Shown here one piece after another: positions 17,293-24,566 of a stretch of 49,252 bases of DNA. This DNA comes from an uncultured Clostridium sp. (GTDB lineage Bacteria > Bacillota > Clostridia > TANB77 > CAG-465). The position numbers and the translations under genes are program-made. The stretch lies in the NCBI GenBank assembly GCA_947361355.1, contig CANAIR010000012.1:1-49252 (forward strand). The letters are read 5' to 3'. The notes under the pieces were generated by a model. The model saw only the letters and a program-made list of their open reading frames with translations, searched no databases and had not been told where the DNA came from. The stretch's first letter is position 1; the number at the start of each line of letters is the position of its first letter.

Positions 17293-17802
17293 TTATATAA
17301 AAGCATCTTCATTTGCATATAATCTAGTAAAGTCAAAGTCGTCATATTTTCGTTGTTCAAAGTTCGCCATATTCTTTTTATGAAATCTATTGTCGCAATT
17401 ATATTTATTATTTATTTTATTATTATTATATTTATTATCCTTAAACTTTTCTTTAATAGGGGGATTAAAGTTTTCTTGGGGAGGGTATTTAACTTTTCTT
17501 AAATAGGTATCTTCATTTTGAATTGGTATTAGTTTTCTCATTTCTACTTGTTTTGTATTTTCTTTGTAGATTATTTCTACTTCAATATAATTCTTTTTCT
17601 TTAATGAATTTATCAATGTTGAAACTTGGGTTATTGATATATTTAATAATTCACTTATTGTTTTATTTGTTAGAAAGCAATACCCATTTTCTTTGCTTAA
17701 ATAAATTATTATTGCATATATAGTTTTTTCTTTATCACTTAATTTATCATCTGTTAATATTTCTATTGGTATCCATATACCTTTCAAATTCAAGTTACAC
17801 AT
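17293..17802 (-). CDS. Helix-turn-helix replication-initiator-like protein
   Basis: 169 residues from ATG 17802 behind AAGGTGAGGG. The N-terminal half is an HTH_36-like winged helix found in plasmid and element replication proteins (GIWIPIEILTDDKLSDKEKTIYAIIIYLS ... LTNKTISELLNISITQVSTLINSLKKKNYIEV). The rest is a polar, Asn/Lys-rich tail. A role in replication or copy control of the excised circle is plausible but not shown. Often seen next to mob genes. Confidence 0.65.
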   Translation of the reverse strand: MCNLNLKGIWIPIEILTDDKLSDKEKTIYAIIIYLSKENGYCFLTNKTISELLNISITQVSTLINSLKKKNYIEVEIIYKENTKQVEMRKLIPIQNEDTYLRKVKYPPQENFNPPIKEKFKDNKYNNNKINNKYNCDNRFHKKNMANFEQRKYDDFDFTRLYANEDAFI

Positions 17803-17910
17803 TCCCTCACCTTCTTCCATTTATTCGTTTTATTTTAAATTTCTAGCCTTTTTTATTTGCTTTTAGTATAAGTTTATCTCTTTAAAATGTAGAAAGAAAA
17901 TTCCCATAAA

Positions 17911-17956
17911 AAAATCGCTTTGAACTCATCTTTAAATTCAAAGCGTGATTTTTTTA
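17911..17956 (-). terminator. Terminator of the DUF1016 gene
   Basis: GCTTTGAA/TTCAAAGC stem extended by AAAAAATC/GATTTTTT, closing downstream of the DUF1016 stop and its palindrome. Confidence 0.7.
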
Positions 17957-17978
17957 TTTGGCAACAGCGGTTGCCAAA
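17957..17978. repeat. Palindrome TTTGGCAAC-AGCG-GTTGCCAAA, 3' side of DUF1016 gene
   Basis: Nine-base perfect arms. The same core (GGCAACAGC.GTTGCC) is at 19040-19071 on the other side of the gene, so the coding region is bracketed by near-identical palindromes. Confidence 0.9.
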
Positions 17979-17979
17979 A

Positions 17980-19017
17980 TTACTTATCTGACATTTTATC
18001 TTCTATTTCTCTTTCAATTTCCTCTATTGTTGGTAAATTTGATTTCAAATCTTCTGGAATTGACTTTATCAATTCATATTCTGAAATTCCAATAGGCTTA
18101 TTTATATCTTTTAAAGCATATTCAGCTTTAACTTTATTTTTTTCTTTACATAGCAATATACCAATAGATGGATTATCATTTTCTGTTTTTAGTATATCAT
18201 CAACAGCTGATAAATAAAAATTTAATTTACCTGCAAATTCTGGTTGAAATTCTACTGTTTTTAATTCTACAACTATATATGACTTTAGTTTTAGATGGTA
18301 AAAAAGTAAATCTATATAGTAATCTTCTCCTCCTACTTCTAAATGATATTGTCTTCCTACAAATGCAAAGCCAGCACCTAATTCTAGTAGGAATTGAGTT
18401 ATATGTTTCACTAATTGGTCTTCTAAATCTTTTTCTTTATAATCTTGTGCTAATGTAAGAAAATCAAATAGGTATGGATCTTTAAGTGTTTGTGTTGCTA
18501 ATTCAGATTGTATTGGTGGAAGAGTTTTCGGAAAATTGTGAGTTTTTTCTTCTGTTGTTGCTCTTTCATATAAGCCATATTCTATTTGATGAATAAGAAC
18601 ACTTCTTGCCCAACCATTTTCAACACATTTATTTATATACCATTTTCTTTCTTCAATATTCTTAACCTTATTCATTAGAACTAAATTATGTGACCAAGTT
18701 ATTTGTGAAAGTGTAGTCTCAACAATTTTTTCATCAGGATAATTCTCAACAAGTTGTCTCATATTTCTTAAATTTCTTGCTGAAAAACCTTGTATATCTG
18801 GAAAAGTATTTTTTAAATCAATAGACAATCTTTCTATTACTCCTGTTCCCCAATCCTCTCTGTTTTTCTTATCTACTATAATATTTCCTATATCCCAATA
18901 TAATTTTAACAAATAATAATTTGCAGATAAAGCTGCATTTTGTTGTGCCATTTTTATTTTATTTACAATTGAATCTAATGTATCTTTATAATCTCCTGGT
19001 AATACTTGATTATTCAT
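17980..19017 (-). CDS. DUF1016 / PDDEXK nuclease (YhcG-like)
   Basis: 345 residues from ATG 19017 (MNNQVLPGDYKD) behind AAAGGAATG. The YhcG N-terminal domain (LLKLYWDIGNIIV ... GFSARNLRNMRQLVENYP ... LSQITWSHNLVLM) precedes a PD-(D/E)XK nuclease domain (YHLEVGGEDYYIDLLFYH ... YIVVELKTVEFQPEFAGKLNFYL). The catalytic D and E-x-K are visible in YYIDLLFYH and VVELKT. Such proteins are common in accessory regions and are suspected of nucleic-acid recombination or defence roles. Palindromes at both ends suggest the gene moves as a unit. Confidence 0.9.
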   Translation of the reverse strand: MNNQVLPGDYKDTLDSIVNKIKMAQQNAALSANYYLLKLYWDIGNIIVDKKNREDWGTGVIERLSIDLKNTFPDIQGFSARNLRNMRQLVENYPDEKIVETTLSQITWSHNLVLMNKVKNIEERKWYINKCVENGWARSVLIHQIEYGLYERATTEEKTHNFPKTLPPIQSELATQTLKDPYLFDFLTLAQDYKEKDLEDQLVKHITQFLLELGAGFAFVGRQYHLEVGGEDYYIDLLFYHLKLKSYIVVELKTVEFQPEFAGKLNFYLSAVDDILKTENDNPSIGILLCKEKNKVKAEYALKDINKPIGISEYELIKSIPEDLKSNLPTIEEIEREIEDKMSDK

Positions 19018-19039
19018 ATAATTACATTCCTTTCTTTGT

Positions 19040-19071
19040 TTTAATTTGGCAACAGCCGTTGCCAAATTAAA
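19040..19071. repeat. Palindrome with 14-bp arms, 5' side of DUF1016 gene
   Basis: TTTAATTTGGCAAC / GTTGCCAAATTAAA around loop AGCC. Its core equals the 17957-17978 palindrome. It lies in the 5' untranslated part, 23 bases before the DUF1016 start. Confidence 0.9.
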
Positions 19072-19136
19072 TTTTTCTTTTATTAGTTCATACTATATCA
19101 TAAAATTCAAGAATTTTCCATTAAAATTGCAAAGTT

Positions 19137-19529
19137 TTAAACATATATTAATTCTTTCAATATAATCTCCTCTGCTTGTTGCTTAATTACATTCATGGTT
19201 CCCACCCAATAAAGCATATCAGTATTTTTCATATCTTCTGTTAAATCACTTTTTGCTTTCATTTCATCAATAATTTGATTAACTCTGCTTGTTGCTGTTT
19301 CTTGTATTTCTTCTAAATGGTCTATCAATGTATTTTCAATTAACATCATTGTATATTCTGCTTTTTTATGTTCTTTTAAATAGTTTAATCTCATTCTTCC
19401 ATATTTATTCAAATGTATTTTCTTTTGTTTTGGTAATACTAAATCTGGTATATAGTAATCTCCTTGTCTTACATATTCTATTCCTGTTCTTTCATCAATA
19501 AATCTTTCTTTTAATTCTTTGTTCTCCAT
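19137..19529 (-). CDS. tnpV: Transposon-encoded protein TnpV
   Basis: 130 residues with the TnpV pattern: GDYYIPDLVLP, IHLNKYGRMRLNYLKEHKKAEYTMML, then a helical region ending MNVIKQQAEEIILKELIYV. TnpV is carried by Tn4451-type elements. Its function is unknown, and it is not needed for excision in the known transposon. Normal length, with SD GAGAGGAG. It is the last gene before the right end. Confidence 0.85.
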   Translation of the reverse strand: MENKELKERFIDERTGIEYVRQGDYYIPDLVLPKQKKIHLNKYGRMRLNYLKEHKKAEYTMMLIENTLIDHLEEIQETATSRVNQIIDEMKAKSDLTEDMKNTDMLYWVGTMNVIKQQAEEIILKELIYV

Positions 19530-19693
19530 AATTATTTAATCTCCTCTCAATTTTTTAATTTAAATTTGTTATTATAAAATCAAAAAAAGATGAAATTGTT
19601 ATTATTTTTTACAATTCATCTTCTAAATATTTGAAAATTTATGATTTTTACTAAATTGCTTTTAGGAGGAAACCCTTGTTATTACTAAACTTT

Positions 19694-19717
19694 GAATTTT
19701 CGTCATAAGAGAATATT
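19694..19717 (-). repeat. Right imperfect inverted end of the element
   Basis: On the minus strand AATATTCTCTTATGAC, then GAAAATTC. Pairs with 6651-6674 as an inverted end. Confidence 0.7.
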
Positions 19718-19718
19718 G

Positions 19719-19727
19719 TTGTTATAA
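19719..19727. repeat. Right attachment core
   Basis: TTGTTATAA, the same as 6644-6652. It falls in the same coding phase on the prepilin side, so precise recombination restores the reading frame. Confidence 0.8.
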
Positions 19728-19755
19728 CTAGTACTATTAACGATATACCAAGATT

Positions 19756-19779
19756 AGGGTTGGTTTTATAAAAAAGTTT
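19756..19779 (-). repeat. Prepilin-leader motif repeat, copy B (coding)
   Basis: Encodes KLFYKTNP just before the LGISL processing site. It is the only copy in a reading frame that continues into a complete prepilin hydrophobic start. Confidence 0.85.
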
Positions 19780-19870
19780 TTGACTATTATTTTCTAATAC
19801 TTTTCTACTTATTTTTTCTTTGTTTTTTTCCATCTTCTCCACCTCTTATTTTTACTTTTTTCACGCACAA

Positions 19871-19907
19871 AACCTAGTTAAAGGAATTCATCTCCTTTAA
19901 CTAGGTT
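19871..19907 (-). promoter_or_regulatory. 15-bp leader hairpin between small ORF and prepilin start
   Basis: Perfect arms AACCTAGTTAAAGGA / TCCTTTAACTAGGTT with a 7-base loop. On the minus strand TTTT follows, then mixed bases, so it may be a weak terminator or a structural element. In one CA-repeat phase the small ORF upstream would be translated into this hairpin and stop inside its right arm (19878-19880). A degenerate copy is near 4850-4895. Confidence 0.7.
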
Positions 19908-19960
19908 CATATATATTTTTTTATTTACATTTTTTACAAAATTTGTATTAAAGTTTCTCT

Positions 19961-20017
19961 TTATTTCTTGCTTATAGCACCTGTGTGTGTGTGTGTGTGT
20001 GTGTGTAGTTTATTCAT
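19961..20017 (-). CDS. Small leader ORF with (CA)12 run, copy 2
   Basis: 18 codons: MNKL, four His-Thr pairs, GAISKK, stop. SD AAGAGGAG sits 8 bases before the ATG. With 11 or 14 units the frame would instead continue as RCYKQEIKRNF... for more than 30 codons and stop within the 15-bp hairpin at 19871-19907. With 13 it would end after QVL. It is located after the prepilin-like gene at 20051 and before the interrupted one at 19833. A translated switch is inferred from this arrangement, not proven. Confidence 0.5.
   Translation of the reverse strand: MNKLHTHTHTHTGAISKK
19982..20005. repeat. (TG)12 dinucleotide microsatellite
   Basis: Twelve perfect units inside the second small leader ORF. 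This is one unit fewer than at 17-42, with conserved flanks (ATAGCACC on one side, TAGTTTATTCATAT on the other). Confidence 0.95.
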
Positions 20018-20050
20018 ATTTACAACTCCTCTTGTTTACATATTTTTATA

Positions 20051-20566
20051 TTATTCTGATTCATTTATCCATCTACTTGGGCCATATGTATTTTCTCCAA
20101 CTTTTACTGAAACTCTACCTTTTTCATCAACATACCATTCAGTATTTGCCCCACCATAAATTGGCAATTTATACCCAGTATAATATTCTGTTGCAGTATT
20201 GTCACCTTTTGCAAAAATAATCTTTCCATTAGCGTTTTGTTTACTAGATGGATTTGTTATAGTATAGCTTATTTCACCACTAGATTTTCTTACATCAATT
20301 TTTACATCGTTAATTATCCCTGGTACAACTTTTACAGTTCCCCTACTTTCAGCAACTATTTTTCCTATTGTATTTGTAACAACAGTTTGAACATTATCTC
20401 TATCATTTTCATACTTTGCTCTTTTTGACTGTTTTATAGGGTTTGAACGCGAAACAGTTAAAACAATAGCAGATGAAAGAACTAAAGTTATTACTATAAT
20501 TACAACTAACATTAACATTGAAATTCCACTTTTATTTTTAGTATATAAACTACTATGTTTAATCAT
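20051..20566 (-). CDS. Prepilin-like protein, short form
   Basis: 171 residues from the ATG at 20566 behind GGAGG. N terminus MIKHSSLYTKNKSG, then ISMLMLVVIIVITLVLSSAIVL, a class III-type processing site with one membrane helix. The remaining ~130 residues are a small exported domain. Its end (YYTGYKLPIYGG..EWYVDEKGRVSVKVGENTYG) matches the middle region of the interrupted 484-residue protein, so the two share a module. It looks like a C-lectin-less relative. Starts 24 bases after the stop of the 20591 gene, so they are probably one operon. Confidence 0.75.
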   Translation of the reverse strand: MIKHSSLYTKNKSGISMLMLVVIIVITLVLSSAIVLTVSRSNPIKQSKRAKYENDRDNVQTVVTNTIGKIVAESRGTVKVVPGIINDVKIDVRKSSGEISYTITNPSSKQNANGKIIFAKGDNTATEYYTGYKLPIYGGANTEWYVDEKGRVSVKVGENTYGPSRWINESE

Positions 20567-20590
20567 TTTTATCCTCCATATTTTCACTCT

Positions 20591-21736
20591 TTATATCAAA
20601 CTTAAAGACTCTTGTTTTAAATTTCCTACTTTATCTACAACAGTAATTTTTACTTCCACTACTTCTTTAGAAACTTTAAAACTAAATTCACCATTTTCAT
20701 CAACTGTAATAGTTTTTAAATCATTTTTACCATCTGTACCTTCAAATTCATACTTTACATGTGCTATACCACTATTTGCTATGCCCAAATTATCAGTTGC
20801 AACACCATTTACTATGAAAAATTCTCCATATTCTTTCGTTTCACTAATTTGAAATGTTGGTGCTACATTATCATAATTTGAAATATCTATTTTTGTATTT
20901 CCAATATTTTCGTTATTATAATACTTTGTAAGAGTTATTACTCTATCATCACCTCTTAAATTATTAAAAATATTTATCTCATTATCTGAAAATTTTTCAT
21001 CTATATATGAATTCAAATCACTTAAATTATTTACTTCAATTGTAGTTTGACCTTCTGGAAGTAACAAAGTTTTTTCACTTATTCCTTTATAACTTATCTT
21101 TAATTTTTCTCCTAATTCCATGTTAGCAATTATTTTAATTCCTAAATCTTTATCATAACCTTTGTTTGATTTTGTAACAGTAACTGCTTGGAATGTTTTT
21201 ACTAAAACTTCAGATGAGTCTTGTTCAACAACTGGTAGCTTAACTATATTTGATAATTTAGAGTTAATTGAAAAATATGTGTTATTATCATATTCAACTC
21301 CTCTTAAATAATATACTTTTAAAGAATTCAAAGAAATAACATAAATATCATCTTCTCCATCTTTTCCTGTACCTATTAATGTTTTATCTGCACCTACTTT
21401 ATTTAAATCTATTTGATAAAAATAGGCATTTTTCCCTTCTCCATTATCATTTAGCTCATCAAAAAAAGCATTTTGATTTCCTACATCAATTAATTCAAGT
21501 AAATCTTCTCTAGTAAGCTTTTCAGCGCTATTTGATATAGGTAATTTATTTTCTAAGATATACATAGATCTTGCACTATCTTGAATTTGTGAAATATTAT
21601 TTGCAAAATTACTCAAATTTGCATTTTCTGTGGTAACAATAATTCCTGATATTACAGCTCCAGCAATAATAACAATCACAATAATTGTTATTACTAATAA
21701 AAGAAGCGTAACACCTTTTTTCTCTCTAAGTTTCAT
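20591..21736 (-). CDS. Prepilin-like surface protein
   Basis: 381 residues. Leader MKLREKKG, then VTLLLLVITIIVIVIIAGAVISG, a prepilin-type helix without Glu at +5. An N-terminal domain shared with the two larger paralogs follows (NLSNFANNISQIQDSARSMYILENKLPIS; LIGTGKDGEDDIYVISLNSLKVYYLRGVEYDN). The C terminus is an Ig-like/bacterial surface domain (ITVVDKVGNL). The SD is TGGAGGAT. Predicted to be processed by a prepilin peptidase and exposed on the surface; ligand unknown. Confidence 0.75.
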   Translation of the reverse strand: MKLREKKGVTLLLLVITIIVIVIIAGAVISGIIVTTENANLSNFANNISQIQDSARSMYILENKLPISNSAEKLTREDLLELIDVGNQNAFFDELNDNGEGKNAYFYQIDLNKVGADKTLIGTGKDGEDDIYVISLNSLKVYYLRGVEYDNNTYFSINSKLSNIVKLPVVEQDSSEVLVKTFQAVTVTKSNKGYDKDLGIKIIANMELGEKLKISYKGISEKTLLLPEGQTTIEVNNLSDLNSYIDEKFSDNEINIFNNLRGDDRVITLTKYYNNENIGNTKIDISNYDNVAPTFQISETKEYGEFFIVNGVATDNLGIANSGIAHVKYEFEGTDGKNDLKTITVDENGEFSFKVSKEVVEVKITVVDKVGNLKQESLSLI

Positions 21737-21867
21737 AAATAAAATCCTCCATTTTCATATTCAACCCAAAATTTATTTATATTAATATTTTATATCAAAA
21801 GTTTTATTTTATCAATCTTTTTACAAGAAAAAAATATTCAAAATAACAAATAAATTTATTTTGCACA

Positions 21868-21900
21868 AAAAAGTGTAGACATTTTTTATCTACACTTTTT
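21868..21900 (-). terminator. Terminator of the 811-residue prepilin-like gene
   Basis: 12-bp stem AAAAAGTGTAGA/TCTACACTTTTT followed by T-rich sequence on the minus strand. Confidence 0.8.
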
Positions 21901-21925
21901 AAATTAACTTATTTAAAAAAACACT

Positions 21926-24361
21926 CTAATCAAGACATTTGATATAAAGCTGACAACGTCCTCCTAAAGAACCTGCATAATAAGTAGGATTATTATTACT
22001 ACGATTGGATACTGGATATTTTGCGCCAGAACTCGAATTACTGATACCGCCGCCACGAACAGTATAATCAGAAGATTGATAAGACTCCATTGTCCACTCC
22101 CATACATTTCCAGATATATCATATATATTATTTAAAGAATAATCTCCATTACTTCCCGTATCCTGAACAGTATTTGTATAATTTCCATATCCATCACTAT
22201 CCTTTTCTATATTAGGATGATTTTTCATTATAAATCTTACCATTTCGTCCCAAGCTACTCCATATACTAAAGTTGATACAACACCACCTTTTAAAGCTTC
22301 TTCTTCAGGATACATATTTCTTACTTTCTCTACTATTCCTCCAGTTAAATCTGTCATACTATTTCCACATTTTATACTTACCCAAGGTGCTTTATTTTTC
22401 TTACTCTGTGCATTATCACTTCCATCATTACTTATCTCATATCTTCCTATATAAAAGCCATGATATGCCTCAACACTTGCTTTCATCTTATTATATTCAT
22501 CTATTTCGTATTGGCTTGCTACTACTTCTTTATAATTTAATGGTTCACTAAAATCAGTAAATAACAAATTTGTTTGCAATTCTCCATTATAATAACCACA
22601 CTCTCTTACAAATGTACTCATATCATTTACTGGTATCCATACAAATTGATTTCCTTCATCTGAAACATCGTTTGGCTTATCTGATATTACTAATCCATCT
22701 TGTATTAAATTTTTTCCAGGTACTATTGCAAAACCTATTGGAATAGTAGCTGTATCGCCATTTGAATCAGTAAATTTCTTAGGACTACCTGTTACTAATT
22801 CTCCATCTTTTACAGCACTTATTTCTTTATATACTTTTATTTCTTTTATTCTTACCTCTTTTTTATTTCCAGCATAGTTTACTACTATTTTTACATATAT
22901 TTTATCATTTACATCTACTAAATCTTCACATTCTACAACTGATTTATAAACACCATTTCCCTCATCTGATAAATTCAAGTTTTGTTCATCAGTAAAATCT
23001 TTTCCATTTGTACTTAAAGATATTTTTGCAGAATCTATACTCTCGCTTGTTTTTATCACATTATTTAAAGTAACACCTTTTTTAGTTGGATTTTTTTCAT
23101 TTATGCCAATATATACTGGTATTGTAGTATTAAGATTAATAAGATCACTTGCATTTCCAGCTTTATCAAATACTCTAACTTGTATTCCCTCAATATCTTT
23201 TGGAACCTTTATAACTGCTGTACCATCTTCTAGCAACTGCGCTTCTTTTCCCTTAATTTTTACATATCCTATATCATATTCTTCTGTATTATTAAAATAT
23301 AAATTAGCATTTGCAAGTTCATCAAACTTTCTTAAATATTCATATTTTACCTCTTTAACTTCACTTGTATTATCAGCCACTTTAAACGTAACTATATTAT
23401 TATATTCATCTGATGTGATAGTAGTATCAGTAGTTCTAAATGGTAAATCAGTATCATAATTTGCTAAATCAACAATTATTTCTCCTAATACATAACCATC
23501 TTTTTCTTTAGTAATTTTTAATTTTTTTTGACTTTGATCTTTATTTTCAAACCTTTGTATCTCGTCTTTTGTAATACCAGTAACAATAAGCTCACTATTT
23601 GAATTTGCAAGTATTCTTGATAATGAATCTTCAAAATAAAAAGTATTAAATCCTCTCTTAGTTTTTATTTGGTGTCTTAGTCCATCCTCTAAACTTACAA
23701 AAAGTTTTTCGCCATGTAGCATATTTGCTTCTATTAGTAAATTTAATTTATTAGTCCAAGTTTTTTTTGCTCTTTTAACTGTTACATCAGCAGTAGAAAT
23801 TATAGTTTTATCTTCATTTCTTACTTCCATATTTGGAGTAATTTTAACTATTTTATTTATCTTACTAGATAGTGAAAAATATACAGTATTTTTTTCACTT
23901 AAGCCATTTAAATAATATACATTCATTGATGGATATGCTACTACAAAAATATCACTTTTTAACTCAGCTCCATTTTCATCTTTTTGAATTCCTCTTGTTG
24001 TTTGAGTTACCCCAAGTTTAGCTATATCAATCTTATAAAAAGTTCCCAAATTATCATTTTCTACATTATCTTTGTTTAACGTCAATTCTTCATTAAACTT
24101 TTCTTTGTTTTCAAGGTCAACAATTTCTAAAATTTCAGCTTTTGAATACGCTTTATCTTCCCCTAAAACAGGAAAAGTATCATTTTGCTCATAATATAAT
24201 GTTGTTTCATCTTCAACTTTTTTTAAGTCTTGTGCAAACGCTGTTATTCTTGCATTTGCAAGCGCATTAAAAGTTGAAACTGTAATAGTAGCTGAAAATG
24301 TTAATACTAAAATAATTGTAACAACTAACATTAATAAAGTTATTCCATTTTTACTTTTCAT
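21926..24361 (-). CDS. Prepilin-like protein with Ig-like middle and C-lectin-fold (FGE-sulfatase) tail
   Basis: 811 residues. Leader MKSKNG, then ITLLMLVVTIILVLTFSAT. Residues ~30-500 match the 512-residue paralog at 24567. Two repeated Ig-like sections end in VFDKAGNASDLI and EVRIKEIKVYKE. From about residue 560 comes an FGE-sulfatase/C-lectin-fold domain: NQFVWIPVNDMSTFVRE, FYIGRYEISNDG, YGVAWDEMVRFI, NIYDISGNVWEWTME, RGGG, LYIKCLD. Its core is nearly identical to that of the gene at 5304, but the last ~45 residues differ strongly. No sign of the catalytic cysteines of FGE, so a binding role is more likely. SD TTAGGGGT. Confidence 0.85.
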   Translation of the reverse strand: MKSKNGITLLMLVVTIILVLTFSATITVSTFNALANARITAFAQDLKKVEDETTLYYEQNDTFPVLGEDKAYSKAEILEIVDLENKEKFNEELTLNKDNVENDNLGTFYKIDIAKLGVTQTTRGIQKDENGAELKSDIFVVAYPSMNVYYLNGLSEKNTVYFSLSSKINKIVKITPNMEVRNEDKTIISTADVTVKRAKKTWTNKLNLLIEANMLHGEKLFVSLEDGLRHQIKTKRGFNTFYFEDSLSRILANSNSELIVTGITKDEIQRFENKDQSQKKLKITKEKDGYVLGEIIVDLANYDTDLPFRTTDTTITSDEYNNIVTFKVADNTSEVKEVKYEYLRKFDELANANLYFNNTEEYDIGYVKIKGKEAQLLEDGTAVIKVPKDIEGIQVRVFDKAGNASDLINLNTTIPVYIGINEKNPTKKGVTLNNVIKTSESIDSAKISLSTNGKDFTDEQNLNLSDEGNGVYKSVVECEDLVDVNDKIYVKIVVNYAGNKKEVRIKEIKVYKEISAVKDGELVTGSPKKFTDSNGDTATIPIGFAIVPGKNLIQDGLVISDKPNDVSDEGNQFVWIPVNDMSTFVRECGYYNGELQTNLLFTDFSEPLNYKEVVASQYEIDEYNKMKASVEAYHGFYIGRYEISNDGSDNAQSKKNKAPWVSIKCGNSMTDLTGGIVEKVRNMYPEEEALKGGVVSTLVYGVAWDEMVRFIMKNHPNIEKDSDGYGNYTNTVQDTGSNGDYSLNNIYDISGNVWEWTMESYQSSDYTVRGGGISNSSSGAKYPVSNRSNNNPTYYAGSLGGRCQLYIKCLD

Positions 24362-24511
24362 ATATTACCCCTAATTTTTTAAATTTGTAACAATTCACTT
24401 AAGAATATTACGACTTATTATATTTTATATTTTTTTATATAATTTTTCAAGTATTTTTTTAATATTATTCTTTGAATTCCAATTTTGTAACATTAATGTA
24501 ATAAACTAATA

Positions 24512-24550
24512 AAAAGTGACTATATTATATTTTAATATATAATCACTTTT
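24512..24550 (-). terminator. Terminator of the 512-residue prepilin-like gene
   Basis: Outer stem AAAAGTGA/TCACTTTT with an inner TATA-rich extension, followed by TT on the minus strand. Confidence 0.7.
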
Positions 24551-24566
24551 ATTATTTACTTAAATT

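Larger units (their letters stand above)
6644..19727. mobile_element. Integrated mobilizable element of Tn4451 type, ~13.1 kb
   Basis: Bounded by a 9-bp direct repeat TTGTTATAA (6644-6652 and 19719-19727). Just inside it are imperfect inverted ends (6651-6674 and 19694-19717, sharing AATATTCT.TTATGAC.AAAATT). It carries a large serine recombinase of the TnpX class, TnpV and a MobV/Pre-type relaxase, the gene set known from clostridial Tn4451/Tn4453, but no type IV secretion genes. It should therefore be mobilizable, not self-transmissible. Insertion split a prepilin-like gene inside its transmembrane codons, and removing it at the direct repeat restores the frame exactly. The recombinase is frameshifted, so the element may now be stranded. 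Confidence 0.88.
19651..19833 (-). pseudogene. 5' part of the interrupted prepilin-like gene
   Basis: Starts at ATG 19833 behind AGAGGTGGAG. A charged leader MEKNKEKISRKVLENN is followed by KLFYKTNPNLG and the hydrophobic start ISLIVLVIT. The gene is then cut at the element core (19719-19727). The frame runs on into element sequence (SYDENSKFSNN..) and stops at 19651. The missing 446 codons are at 6644-5304. The G-I/F-S/T-L-hydrophobic pattern is that of prepilin processing sites, but there is no Glu at +5, as in other GITL-type proteins of Clostridia. Confidence 0.85.

Noticed and set aside
6644-19727. Prophage or full conjugative element
   Set aside because: No capsid, tail, lysis or type IV secretion genes; only relaxase, recombinase and accessory genes.
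19968-20220. Plus-strand frames reading CVCVCV through the TG run
   Set aside because: They have no ribosome binding site, are antisense to the prepilin-like gene, and owe their openness to the dinucleotide run.
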